Source of the DNA: Desulfosporosinus cupriresistens | Lineage (GTDB): Bacteria > Bacillota > Desulfitobacteriia > Desulfitobacteriales > Desulfitobacteriaceae | Reading direction: 5' to 3' | DNA length: 64,000 bases | Assembly (NCBI RefSeq): GCF_001707885.1 | Contig: NZ_MASS01000006.1 | Location: 1-64,000, forward strand | Shown here: one piece after another, positions 35,191 through 44,022 of the stretch | Position numbering within the stretch: the first letter of the stretch is position 1 | How the letters are laid out: each line of letters begins with the position of its first letter | Notes under the pieces: generated by a model | The model's database searches: none | What the model saw: the letters and a program-made list of their open reading frames with translations, nothing else | Told to the model about the DNA's origin: nothing | Position numbers and translations under genes: made by a program

Positions 35191-36072
35191 TTAACAGAGC
35201 ACTGTGATCTTGGGCCCTATTTTAATATGCCATGCGCTTTCCGGCCCATGTTCACCATCAAGATCCGAGAAAATTGGGCGATCGGTAGAAACTATTAATT
35301 CAGAGCTTAGAAATTTTTTTACTTTTTCATCGTCTGCTTTTTCGCCTCGCCAAACGTTTAAGAGCAGACGAACCGTCTCGGGCCAGCCTGCCGATGGAAC
35401 CATTAAAATATCCAGCTTTCCATCGGTCAGAGATGCCCTAGGTACAAGCTTCCTAATTCCCCCCACCGAGAGACCATTTGCGACCATAAACAAAACGACC
35501 TCTTCGATATATCGTTTTCCATCATGCTCAAACTCGACACGAAAGGGGCGAAAAGAAGGAAGGGTCTCCAAACCTTTAAGAAAATAAGCTAATTGCCCGA
35601 GTGTATTTTTAACACGCGTATCTACCTTTTGAGAAACATCTGTTAAAAGACCCGCGCTGGCAACATTAACAAAATAACGATCATTAACTATACCTGTATC
35701 GATTTCAAAGGCTTTTCCCGTGGCAATAACTTTGCACGCTTCAGGAATACTTTTCGGTAAATGTAACGCGTAAGCTAAATCATTTGCCGTTCCCACGGGC
35801 AAAATACCAAGTGCAGGACGTTGTTCTGGAGAAATATTCATCAACCCGTTGACCGCCAGATGAATACTGCCATCTCCCCCGGCAATAACTATCTGATCCA
35901 CATCCGTACTTTGAATCGCGATTTGTTCAATATCTTGGGGAGATCCTGCCCTGTGTACACAAACTTCATGTCCGCTTTCTTGAAAAATACGAATCACGGT
36001 ATCAAGTTGCCCAGTTAATTTACGCCGCCCAGCATTTGGATTATAAACTAAACGTAATCGCTTACCTTTCAT
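35191..36072 (-). CDS. Diacylglycerol kinase-family lipid kinase (DgkB/YegS type)
   Basis: A 293-residue soluble lipid kinase. YNPNAGRRK and IVIAGGDGSIHLAVNGL are the nucleotide-binding motifs, GILPVGTANDLAYAL follows, and VPRASLTDGKLDILMV is the typical C-terminal strand region. It phosphorylates diacylglycerol or a related lipid, feeding phospholipid recycling. The length is normal. The putative start ATG 36072 has AAAAAAGGAC very close upstream, a weak site, and no better one was seen. Confidence 0.88.
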   Translation of the reverse strand: MKGKRLRLVYNPNAGRRKLTGQLDTVIRIFQESGHEVCVHRAGSPQDIEQIAIQSTDVDQIVIAGGDGSIHLAVNGLMNISPEQRPALGILPVGTANDLAYALHLPKSIPEACKVIATGKAFEIDTGIVNDRYFVNVASAGLLTDVSQKVDTRVKNTLGQLAYFLKGLETLPSFRPFRVEFEHDGKRYIEEVVLFMVANGLSVGGIRKLVPRASLTDGKLDILMVPSAGWPETVRLLLNVWRGEKADDEKVKKFLSSELIVSTDRPIFSDLDGEHGPESAWHIKIGPKITVLC

Positions 36073-36229
36073 GTCCTTTTTTAATCGACTCCTTACTTGC
36101 TTACTTCTTTTTTATGTAACTGGCGAACCTTTGTATTCAGGACCCGTAGGTTCGTACTACTACATTAGTTTTCTGAACCCCTTTACAAAATGGGAGACCC
36201 AAAGTCGGTTCCCGCACATCTTGTAAGCA

Positions 36230-37348
36230 CTAAGACTTTAGATTCTCCGGGTTCAAGGCCTCAAGCTCAGGCAAGACAAATCGCCCATCTTTTCGAACCA
36301 ACCTCTTATCAAAATAAATCTCACCACCACCATATTCTGGTCTTTGAATACATACCAAGTCCCAGTGGATAGCAGATTTATTTCCATTGCTACAATCATC
36401 ATAACTGGCCCCAGGCGTAAAATGGAAGCTTCCGTCAATCTTTTCATCGAACAATGTGTCTTTCATGGGCGTTTGAATAAACGGATTCACCCCGATAGCA
36501 AATTCACCAACGTAACGTGCCCCATCATCGGTATTAAAGACAGTTTCAATCCGTTCTGAATCGTTCGAGGTCGCCTTAACAATCTTGCCATCTTTAAATT
36601 CCAACACGATGTTTTCATAGGTAAACCCTTGATAAAGCGATGGCGTATTATAACTAATCCGTCCATTGACAGATTCTTTAACAGGTGCTGAAAATATTTC
36701 TCCATCCGGGATATTGACATGTCCATCACACTTGATAGCAGGCATTCCTTTAATAGAGAAGATCAAATCAGTTCCTGGTCCAATGATGTGTACCTGATCA
36801 GTTTTTTCCATCAGCGCCTTCAGCGGCTCCATAGCTCTTGACATCTTTGAATAGTCCAAGTTGCAGACATCGAAGTAAAAATCTTCGAAGCCCTCAATGC
36901 TCATATTCCCTAACTGCGCCATAGAAGCATTCGGATACCTTAATACACACCAGCGGGTATGGGCCACCCTTTGCTCTGCATGCACAGGTTTCAGGTAGTG
37001 GGACGCATAAGTTCTCATGGCATCACTCGGGACATCAGCCCATTCGTTCGCATTCTCTCCTGCCCGAATTCCAATAAAAGCCTGCATCTCCTTCATTCGA
37101 GCGAGATCCCAGCGAGTCATGGCTTCTGCCTGCTCCACCGTAAATTCTTTCAATAGTTCACGCTGTAGGGTATTATTGATGGTAGACAAAAATGGCAAAC
37201 CACCAGCTTGATAGGCATAACGAACAAGAGCTTGAGCTAGTAGAATGTCTTGTCCGATCACTTCAATAAGGATTTTCTCGCCTGGTTGAAGTGCAATCGA
37301 GTAATTAATTAATGAATTAGCGAGTTTTTCTATGCGAGGGTCTTTCAC
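36230..37348 (-). CDS. M29 family aminopeptidase (thermophilic metalloprotease)
   Basis: A 372-residue metallo-aminopeptidase. The family markers are the N-terminal LANSLINYSIALQPGEKILIE, RYPNASMAQLGNMS, then PDGEIFSAPVKESVNGRI, ARYVGEFAIGVNPFI and AIHWDLVC near the C-terminus, which contain the acidic and histidine metal ligands. It removes N-terminal residues from peptides in the cytoplasm. The start is GTG with AAGGAGG 7 nt upstream. It is transcribed alone. Confidence 0.9.
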   Translation of the reverse strand: MKDPRIEKLANSLINYSIALQPGEKILIEVIGQDILLAQALVRYAYQAGGLPFLSTINNTLQRELLKEFTVEQAEAMTRWDLARMKEMQAFIGIRAGENANEWADVPSDAMRTYASHYLKPVHAEQRVAHTRWCVLRYPNASMAQLGNMSIEGFEDFYFDVCNLDYSKMSRAMEPLKALMEKTDQVHIIGPGTDLIFSIKGMPAIKCDGHVNIPDGEIFSAPVKESVNGRISYNTPSLYQGFTYENIVLEFKDGKIVKATSNDSERIETVFNTDDGARYVGEFAIGVNPFIQTPMKDTLFDEKIDGSFHFTPGASYDDCSNGNKSAIHWDLVCIQRPEYGGGEIYFDKRLVRKDGRFVLPELEALNPENLKS

Positions 37349-37501
37349 CTTTGGGCCTCCTTAACCATGTTTAATCCAATCAAGACTTTTAAAGAAGTTA
37401 TATTCTTCATACTTCATAATTTTCCTTTTTATCATGACTTCTACGTTAAAAAGTCTATTGATGCATCTATGTAAAGGTTACTATTACGAGGAGGAATAAT
37501 T

Positions 37502-38449
37502 ATGAACGTGAACGCACAACATTCTTTATGGGAATACCGATTGCAACCGGAGGATTCCGGTCAGAAATATATAAGTATTCTACTCCACAAATTTCATTTC
37601 TCGCTCAAGTTATTACAACGGTTAAAGCAGGGAGAACACGTTTGGGTTAATGGAAACTTCACTTATTTAACGGCGCGGGGCAAAGAAGGAGAAACATTAT
37701 CCATCCAGCTTTCTTCTGATGAGGAAACCAACCTTCTCGGAGAAGATCTCCCACTCCATATTCTCTATGAAGATGAATACCTTTTAGCGGTTAATAAACC
37801 TGTGGGTCAAGTGGTTCATCCGACACACCGTTATCTCACAAGCACTTTAGGAAATGCCGTCATTGGCTACTGGGAACGCAAGGGGGAGTATCGTCTGTAT
37901 CGTCCCATTCACCGGATAGATCGCAACACCTCTGGTGTTGTCGTCATCGCCAAAAATCAATTTGCCCATCAACAACTTGCCTGGCAACTGGAGCGTGGAC
38001 AAATCCACAAACGATACTTCGGATTTGTTACAGGAGTTGTACCCACAAATGAAGGTACCATCAACGCCTCCATTGGATTTGCCCCCGATAGTTTTATCAA
38101 ACGCCAAATCCAGCCCGATGAGCAGCCTAATGGTCAGCCAGCACGAACCCATTTCAAGGTCATCCACCGCTATCCCGCTGCCACTCTTCTTGAATTCATC
38201 CTTGAAACTGGACGCACGCATCAAATCCGCGTTCACTGTGAAGGCTTTGGACACCCCCTGCTCGGGGATGATCTTTATGGTGGTGATACCACTCTTCTTT
38301 CCCGTCAAGCCTTACATTCCTCAAAGTATGCTTTTCTACATCCTGCTACAGGTCTCCCCATAGTCATCCAAGCACCCTTTCCTGGAGATCTTAGGGCATT
38401 GATGAAAAAGCTCACTTCTCTCTCAAATTCGGATGGCGTTATTATTTAA
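37502..38449 (+). CDS. rluD: RluA/RluD-family pseudouridine synthase
   Basis: Converts uridine to pseudouridine in structured RNA. The 315-residue protein has an S4-like N-terminal part (LLQRLKQGEHVWVNGN), the catalytic motif HRIDRNTSG with D140, and C-terminal LLEFILETGRTHQIRVH and GDDLYGG. Whether the target is 23S rRNA or tRNA cannot be told. ATG follows GAGGAGG. Its stop overlaps the stop of the convergent ywbE gene by 8 bp. Confidence 0.9.
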   Translation: MNVNAQHSLWEYRLQPEDSGQKYISILLHKFHFSLKLLQRLKQGEHVWVNGNFTYLTARGKEGETLSIQLSSDEETNLLGEDLPLHILYEDEYLLAVNKPVGQVVHPTHRYLTSTLGNAVIGYWERKGEYRLYRPIHRIDRNTSGVVVIAKNQFAHQQLAWQLERGQIHKRYFGFVTGVVPTNEGTINASIGFAPDSFIKRQIQPDEQPNGQPARTHFKVIHRYPAATLLEFILETGRTHQIRVHCEGFGHPLLGDDLYGGDTTLLSRQALHSSKYAFLHPATGLPIVIQAPFPGDLRALMKKLTSLSNSDGVII

Positions 38450-38636
38450 GAATTTGTTGCACTCTTCCAATTTGACCGTCCGTGAGTCTAACTTTAATTC
38501 CTCTGGGATGGGTCTGTGAGTTTGTCAAAATATCTTTAACAACTCCTCGTGTCAGTTTCCCAGTTTTTTGATCTGCTTTTAAAACGATATCAACGGTTAC
38601 CCCTGCATAGATATTCTTCCTGGTCTGACCATCCAT
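38442..38636 (-). CDS. ywbE: YwbE-family conserved protein (DUF2196)
   Basis: A 64-residue protein with the whole YwbE pattern: RKNIYAGVTVDIVLKADQ, then GKLTRGVVKDILTNS, HPRGIKVRLTDGQIGRVQ. The fold is a small beta barrel; the function is unknown. ATG 38636 follows GAGGGAG. It is convergent with, and overlaps, the rluD-type gene. Confidence 0.9.
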   Translation of the reverse strand: MDGQTRKNIYAGVTVDIVLKADQKTGKLTRGVVKDILTNSQTHPRGIKVRLTDGQIGRVQQILK

Positions 38637-38722
38637 TCTGAAAACTCCCTCGAATTTTATGGTTAGGATAACGCTTGTGAAATGGAATTTATTTGAATAT
38701 TAGCATATCATATCTTACTGGC

Positions 38723-39142
38723 TTACTTTTTCTCAAGAAGATCCCTGATCTCCGTAAGAAGTTGCACTTCTACACTGGGTACCACCGGAGCAGGTAGTTC
38801 TTCAGATTTTTTCCTATTTAACCGATTCATGACTTTTACGATTAAGAAAATGGCACCCGCAATTATTAAGAAGTCAAAAACCGCTTGAATAAAGTTGCCA
38901 GTGTTTATAGTAACTGCCGCTTTGATAACATTTCCTGAACTATCAACTACGGCATCTCTAAGCGACCATTTAATATCTGTAAATTTGATGCCTCCCACAA
39001 TCAGACCAATCGGAGGCATAATTATATCTGCCACAAGGGACGATACGATTTTCCCAAAAGAGCTACCGATTATAATACCTACAGCTAGATCCATCACATT
39101 GCCTCTTGTCGCAAATTCTTTAAATTCTTTTAGTAAACCCAT
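38723..39142 (-). CDS. mscL: Large-conductance mechanosensitive channel
   Basis: Opens under membrane tension to release solutes on osmotic downshock. The 139-residue protein starts with the typical [41 protein letters not shown], has a periplasmic loop, a second helix (about 75-97) and a C-terminal helical bundle end ([11 protein letters not shown]). AGGGGG lies 8 nt before ATG. It follows map by 13 bp on the same strand. Confidence 0.95.
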   Translation of the reverse strand: MGLLKEFKEFATRGNVMDLAVGIIIGSSFGKIVSSLVADIIMPPIGLIVGGIKFTDIKWSLRDAVVDSSGNVIKAAVTINTGNFIQAVFDFLIIAGAIFLIVKVMNRLNRKKSEELPAPVVPSVEVQLLTEIRDLLEKK

Positions 39143-39155
39143 TAAAGTGCCCCCT

Positions 39156-39905
39156 TTAGTCTTGCTCAGTTAATATTAGCGTACCATTTTTGGTAATTGC
39201 AATTGTATGCTCGTATTGAGCGGATAAACTACCGTCTATAGTTCTAGCCGTCCACTGATTGTAGTCAATTTTCAATTGTTGTAAACCTATGTTTATCATG
39301 GGCTCAATTGTAAATACCATCCCCTCCCTAAGTCTCTCTCCCCTATTAGGGCGACCATAATGAGGAATTTGTAATTCTTCGTGCATGATTTGTCCAATTC
39401 CATGGCCCGTAAATTCGCGCACTACTGAGAATCCGTGAGCTTCAGCATGACTTTGAATTGCGTGGGATATGTCTCCGATTCGATTGCCGATGATCGCCTT
39501 TTCAATACCAATATAAAGACATTCCTTAGTAACTTTAAGAAGCTGTTCTACTTGCACCGATATTTGTCCAACTGGATAAGTCCAAGCAGAATCCGCGAGC
39601 CACCCATTAAGATTTACGACCATATCAATTCCCACAATATCCCCATCTTTCAGAGGGTTATTGCTTGGGAACCCATGACAGATTTCATCATTTACTGAAG
39701 CACAAGTTGCAAAAGCATACCCTTTGTACCCCTTCTGCTCGGCCTTCGCCCCGTGCGATTGGATGAAATCCTCGGCGAATTTATCTATTTCCAAGGTCGT
39801 TATACCCGGACGAATCATCGTTCGAAGTTCCCGATGACAGGCTGTCAATATCTTGGCCGCTTCTTGCATAAGAGCAATTTGTTTTTCTGTTTTAATTACA
39901 ACCAA
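39156..39905 (-). CDS. map: Methionine aminopeptidase type I
   Basis: Removes initiator methionine. The 249-residue form starts at TTG 39905, chosen because AGGAGG is 6 nt upstream (an upstream TTG at 39920 would overlap the ribosome binding site). Metal ligands are in [23 protein letters not shown] (two Asp), HGIGQIMHE (His) and [10 protein letters not shown] (Glu), with a final Glu in YEHTIAI. It may be a second Map copy, because it lies with mscL and not in the ribosomal protein operon. Confidence 0.92.
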   Translation of the reverse strand: MVVIKTEKQIALMQEAAKILTACHRELRTMIRPGITTLEIDKFAEDFIQSHGAKAEQKGYKGYAFATCASVNDEICHGFPSNNPLKDGDIVGIDMVVNLNGWLADSAWTYPVGQISVQVEQLLKVTKECLYIGIEKAIIGNRIGDISHAIQSHAEAHGFSVVREFTGHGIGQIMHEELQIPHYGRPNRGERLREGMVFTIEPMINIGLQQLKIDYNQWTARTIDGSLSAQYEHTIAITKNGTLILTEQD

Positions 39906-39920
39906 TGTCTTCCTCCTCAA

Positions 39921-40360
39921 AATCGTTATAAAGGGAGTATAACCTATCCCTGAGTTTAGAATGCTTTACTACTAAACAGTTGTACCCAATACTTATTATA
40001 ATACTTTATTAAGGAAGGTGCTTGTATCGTGCCCTACAAAGGGGATTGTTTTTCATTATTTTCTCGCCTTTCTAGATAAAGTTTAAGTTTATCTGACGCT
40101 TTTTTGTCTTATTCAATTCAATTCTATTATTTGATATTCCATAGACAATATATTATAACGTCTATGAAATATCAAATAATAAGGATGTGTTTCTTGTAGC
40201 GACCGCGAAATACAGAAGGAATTGGGCATTGGTAGCGCCTCTAAATTGAGTAATTCTCGAAAATAGAGATGTTTGTATTTTTTTAAAACTAATTACTAAT
40301 AATATATTTTGAACATACATTTTCAAACTACTAACTTTATAGGGAAAGGGGTTGAATCCT
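39921..40360. other. Intergenic region with a long inverted repeat
   Basis: No gene was found in this 440-bp gap between divergent map and the glycine-rich protein gene. At 40125-40146 and 40160-40181 two 22-bp arms match as inverted repeats with one mismatch (TTATTTGATATT...CATAGAC type), separated by 13 nt. There is no T tract, so it looks like an operator or a relic of a mobile element end. The promoter of the gene at 40361 should lie in the last 150 bp. Confidence 0.5.
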
Positions 40361-40768
40361 TTGTTTAAAGGCATACCCGAGGTACTAGGAGAATCTTCTT
40401 TTTTGGGCTTAGTTCTTGCCGGTACAGCAGTCGTTGTATTGGCACCAACTCTGAAAAACGTTTTGCGTGGTGTGGCAGTTGCAACAGCTAAAGGTGTTGT
40501 ATCGATTACAGAAGGTGGCGCTGCCTTAGCTTCTAGTGCTAAAGAAGGCTGGGAAGATGTAGTAGCTCAAGCCAAAGCTCAAAAAGGGATGACAAATCTT
40601 GATAAAGGTACTATAGTTGGCGCAGGAGCCGGCGGGGCTATAGGTGCTTCAATTGGTGGCATGACGGGACCTGCTGGAGCAGCAATTGGTGGCGGTTTAG
40701 GTGGAGTAACAGGAGCCTCCGTAGGAAGTGGAATGCCCAACCAAACCACTGATCTGAGCAATGATTAA
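40361..40768 (+). CDS. Small membrane protein, DUF5132-like N-terminus plus glycine zipper
   Basis: About 135 residues. TTG 40361 is chosen because AAAGGGG lies 9 nt upstream; an earlier TTG (40352) is against the site. The N-terminus (MFKGIPEVLG, then a hydrophobic GLVLAGTAVVVLAP) resembles the proteins at 46202 and 51480 and DUF5132 proteins. The C-terminal half is a glycine zipper (GAGAGGAIGASIGGMTGPAG) able to insert in or pack on membranes. It is convergent with the degenerate P-type ATPase gene, with a MITE copy between them. It belongs to the metal/membrane locus by context. Confidence 0.7.
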   Translation: MFKGIPEVLGESSFLGLVLAGTAVVVLAPTLKNVLRGVAVATAKGVVSITEGGAALASSAKEGWEDVVAQAKAQKGMTNLDKGTIVGAGAGGAIGASIGGMTGPAGAAIGGGLGGVTGASVGSGMPNQTTDLSND

Positions 40769-40793
40769 GCTAAGGTTGTAAAAATTCAATAGC

Positions 40794-40963
40794 AAAAAAG
40801 GGATGTGTAAAACTCAGTCTCCAAAATTTCAAGTGGTTACAACAATCAATAAGCGTCCTCATTTCACTATAAAAGTGGAGTGAGGACGCTTGTGTTTTGA
40901 TGATATAGAAGCAAAAGTGGGGATGTAAAAAATATAGTAACAAGTTTTAGCACAGCCCCTTTT
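40794..40963 (-). mobile_element. MITE-like repeat, copy 2
   Basis: Reverse-oriented copy of 30798-30967, differing at only a few positions and short indels. It ends 4 bp after the stop codon of the degenerate P-type ATPase gene and lies between convergent genes, like copy 1. The flanks AATAGC and GCTATT extend the inverted ends here. Confidence 0.75.
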
Positions 40964-40967
40964 GCTA

Positions 40968-43100
40968 TTAAAACCATTTCTGGTAATAAGTATTGAATAC
41001 TGTAATGACTGTTGCCATCTGTCCTAGAAAAGCTGCACTGACATTGTTAATCAAACCGCCCGCTCCAAGACCCAAACCTATGACGTTAATGCCAATAGCA
41101 AAATTTATATTTTGCTTCGCTACTTCTTTAGTTTTTTGTGCCAAGAGCATTGCCTCCACTAGAACCTGAGGATTCTGGGCACTAATTACAATTCCCGCAA
41201 CTTTAGCCGCAGAATCTGCGCCCTTTTTACCCCAAGCAATTCCTACCTCTGCTTCCGACATAGCTAAGGCATCGTCAATCCCATCTCCTAACATGGCTAC
41301 CTTGTGCCCTTGCATATTTAATGTTTTGATAAATTCAGCTTTTTTGTTTGGTGTCATTCCGGTATGGAATTCTACAATTCCTAATTGATTAGCAACAATC
41401 TCTGCCGCTTCAAACTCATCTCTTGTTAACAGTACTATTCTCCGTATTCCAAGTGCCCTGAGCTGTTCTATCGCTCCTCTTACCTCTGGCTTTATAGTTT
41501 CGCGCACACCAAATAGTCCACACAATCTACCTTCGACTGCCAGATATATCGGATTTAAGCCCAGATGCCTAAATCGAAGAACTTTACTTTCAATTTTGTT
41601 AAGTTTTACATTCTCCTGTAACATTAGTGTTTTAGTCCCTAATAATATTTTCTTCCCTTTCATTTGAGCTCGAATTCCTAGTTTAGGGATAAATTCAGTT
41701 TCTACTCCGGCCGCTACAGGTCCAAAATTCGTTAAATAGCCTCTTTTACGTATTATTTCTACTAGTGGATTGCCTTCCATTCCTTCACTTATCGAAGCAA
41801 TCCTTAAGATTTCACTCTGAGTATATTCTTTATTAACTACAATAATTTCTTGAATAGATGTCTTCATTACGGTTAGTGATGGTACTTTATCTAAAACCAT
41901 AGTATCTACTTCACTTGCATCCCATAAGTGGTTACCATTTTTAACGTAAATCCCTCGTTGAGCTGCCTTCCCTATGCCTACTCCGTTGGCAGTTGGAACG
42001 GCAAGACCTGCTGCAGATGGCGAGGCAACGATTAAAATAGCCAAACTTCGGTTCAGATTTCCGGTCAGTAGGTAGATACCTCCTGCTGCCATAAGTGAAA
42101 AATAAACCATACGATCAATACGTTGCCGAAATATTGCCTTATCAGGTTGATCGTTCTTATGAACTGCCCTTCTCGTCAATTTGCTTAATTGAGTTTGGAA
42201 ACCAGTTTGTTCTACTAATATCTTTAAAGACCCGTCCAATATTTCCGTACCTGCAAGTACTTTAGAACCGGATAATTTATTGATGGGCTCAGATTTGCCA
42301 CTTATTTGAGATTCATCCACAACCGCTTCTCCATCAACCACTGTACCGTCGACCGGAATTATTTCTGCGTTTCGGACTACAACTAGATCACCGCTTACTA
42401 ATTTTTCTAACGGCATTGCTACTTCGCTTTTATCAATAACAACCCACACTTTTTCTGGCAATTTGCCTATTCTAGCAATAATTTGGTTTGTCCTCGTGAA
42501 ATCCAAAGCCATAATTATTTTCGAGTAATTAACCAACAACATTAGTAATAAACCTGTATAACTTTCCTGCAGTAGTAACAACGTGAAAGTTATAGAATTA
42601 ATTACTAAATCGTAGCTTCTATTTCTTGTTTGTTGAGGATGCTTCAAACCCCAGAGGAAAATTGGGTAAGCTATTATTAAGCCAATTGCTGTAGATGCGT
42701 TGTTCAAAATATTAGAACTTGCTAAAGCAGAAGGACCTAGTATTTTACTTTTAGTAAATAATAGCACGAGCGCCGTAGCAATCAGGAATATCTTATTAGC
42801 TCTCTGGGTAATCATAGGACTTAGCTTTTCAGTTAATGGGACTGGATAATTGTATTTTCTCCGATGATCATCGACAAAAATTATTATACTTGGGCCATGG
42901 ATGAGGTTTTCATTGAAATGCACAAGTAATGTACCCGTCAGAAGATTAGTTCCAATTTGATCGATTCCTTCTATATTCTCTAATGCATTATGAATTTTTT
43001 CAGCTAAATAATCATTTTTCTTTAAGCCCGGCACCTTAAGCCTAATTCTTCCAGGGGTATAATGGACATATTTATTCCAAATTGCTTTCGTTTCAATCAT
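40968..43100 (-). CDS. Degenerate P1B-type ATPase homologue with HMA_2-like domain
   Basis: A 710-residue intact protein (start ATG 43100 behind AAGGTGG) with the full P1B-type domain order: N-terminal HMA_2-like domain (VHYTPGRIRLKVPGLKKN), membrane helices, actuator, more helices, P and N domains and a final helix pair. The catalytic motifs are altered: SGKS at 267-270 for TGES, SPS at 360-362 for CPC, DKVPSLT from D404 for DKTGTLT, N444-P445 for HP, TRD at 559-561 for TGD and GDGIDD from 605 for GDGIND. D404 remains, but turnover looks impossible by normal chemistry. There are no internal stops, so selection on a non-enzymatic role is likely. No other functional P1B ATPase is visible in the window. 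Confidence 0.8.
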   Translation of the reverse strand: MIETKAIWNKYVHYTPGRIRLKVPGLKKNDYLAEKIHNALENIEGIDQIGTNLLTGTLLVHFNENLIHGPSIIIFVDDHRRKYNYPVPLTEKLSPMITQRANKIFLIATALVLLFTKSKILGPSALASSNILNNASTAIGLIIAYPIFLWGLKHPQQTRNRSYDLVINSITFTLLLLQESYTGLLLMLLVNYSKIIMALDFTRTNQIIARIGKLPEKVWVVIDKSEVAMPLEKLVSGDLVVVRNAEIIPVDGTVVDGEAVVDESQISGKSEPINKLSGSKVLAGTEILDGSLKILVEQTGFQTQLSKLTRRAVHKNDQPDKAIFRQRIDRMVYFSLMAAGGIYLLTGNLNRSLAILIVASPSAAGLAVPTANGVGIGKAAQRGIYVKNGNHLWDASEVDTMVLDKVPSLTVMKTSIQEIIVVNKEYTQSEILRIASISEGMEGNPLVEIIRKRGYLTNFGPVAAGVETEFIPKLGIRAQMKGKKILLGTKTLMLQENVKLNKIESKVLRFRHLGLNPIYLAVEGRLCGLFGVRETIKPEVRGAIEQLRALGIRRIVLLTRDEFEAAEIVANQLGIVEFHTGMTPNKKAEFIKTLNMQGHKVAMLGDGIDDALAMSEAEVGIAWGKKGADSAAKVAGIVISAQNPQVLVEAMLLAQKTKEVAKQNINFAIGINVIGLGLGAGGLINNVSAAFLGQMATVITVFNTYYQKWF

Positions 43101-43298
43101 ATCCGATACCACCTTATTTAGCTTAACTTACTAAGAAGAGAGTGCCCAGTTAACAAACTCTATATGTGCTACGAGCTTGACAAGGAATTATTTTCAACTG
43201 TTCTCAGGTGATCTACTGTAAATTAAGACTAATTTAACATAATTAGAAGTATTTCTAGGCATAATTATAATACAGTACAATTTTGTGACAATTTAGGA

Positions 43299-43331
43299 AA
43301 CCCATTGAATTGTTCAGTCACTCAATGGGTT
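43299..43331 (-). terminator. Hairpin after the small DNA-binding protein gene
   Basis: AACCCATTGA pairs exactly with TCAATGGGTT around a 13-nt loop, between the stop of the gene at 43377 and the start of the degenerate ATPase. The T tract is weak. Confidence 0.5.
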
Positions 43332-43376
43332 AAGCTTGAATGTGCTTTTAAATTTCCTACGTCGTTCTAGAATTTC

Positions 43377-43598
43377 TTAGGCGTTTTGATAGTGATACCC
43401 TTCCTTAATTAGCCTTTTCTTAACTTTCGTTAATTCCATCGGATCGAAGAAATGTACCTCTTTTCCGCTGCGTACAGTCCAAACTTGGGGAGTTAAATGA
43501 CCTTCCTTGATAAGCTTTTTAAATTTGAAACTTGATACTTCGAGATAATATGTAGCCTCTTTGGTATTTAATAAGGAATATTTATATTGCGGGGTCAT
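43377..43598 (-). CDS. Small excisionase/MerR-like helix-turn-helix protein
   Basis: A 73-residue protein. LLNTKEATYYLEVSSFKFKKLIKEGHLTPQ forms a helix-turn-helix like those of MerR or excisionase-type proteins, followed by a wing-like VWTVRSGKEVHFFDP. It has AAGGAGG upstream. It may regulate the neighbouring ATPase locus, but no target site was identified. Confidence 0.6.
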   Translation of the reverse strand: MTPQYKYSLLNTKEATYYLEVSSFKFKKLIKEGHLTPQVWTVRSGKEVHFFDPMELTKVKKRLIKEGYHYQNA

Positions 43599-43644
43599 TT
43601 TCCAGCCTCCTTTTTAATACTAGTCAGAAAATACAAACTCAGAT

Positions 43645-43881
43645 TTATATACTTTCTGGAAGCATAAGCACAACTAAGGCCAACGCCAGCGGTCCCTTCA
43701 CGCGAACCTCAAATCCTGGTTCGAGTAATATCGATACTCTAACCTTGATGTCCTGTTCAAGTCTGTCAGCACATGAAGAACTTGTCGATAGCCTAGTATT
43801 CTTTATAAACAGGCGTTCACTTTTAGAAAATGAAATTATTGAACCCGACGCTTTATATGGATTAATCAGCACTGATACCAA
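43645..43881 (-). CDS. Possible small protein of unknown function
   Basis: A 78-codon frame from TTG 43881. The end is hydrophobic (KGPLALALVVLMLPESI), preceded by VRVSILLEPGFEVRVK. The start is weak, and an upstream frame with a good ribosome binding site (AAAGAGG) runs into a stop close by, so a frameshift near the start is possible. It may be a remnant. No family recognised. Confidence 0.3.
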   Translation of the reverse strand: MVSVLINPYKASGSIISFSKSERLFIKNTRLSTSSSCADRLEQDIKVRVSILLEPGFEVRVKGPLALALVVLMLPESI

Positions 43882-44022
43882 GTTTCTTTGGCATCACCTC
43901 TTTCATTACTTCCATTATCCATATTCCTAATTCCATCATATACTTTTAATATTAAGGTAGTATTAATAAAGCTTTAAGTCTAGGTTAAATTTATACGAAT
44001 ATCCAGATCTTTTCTTCTATAA

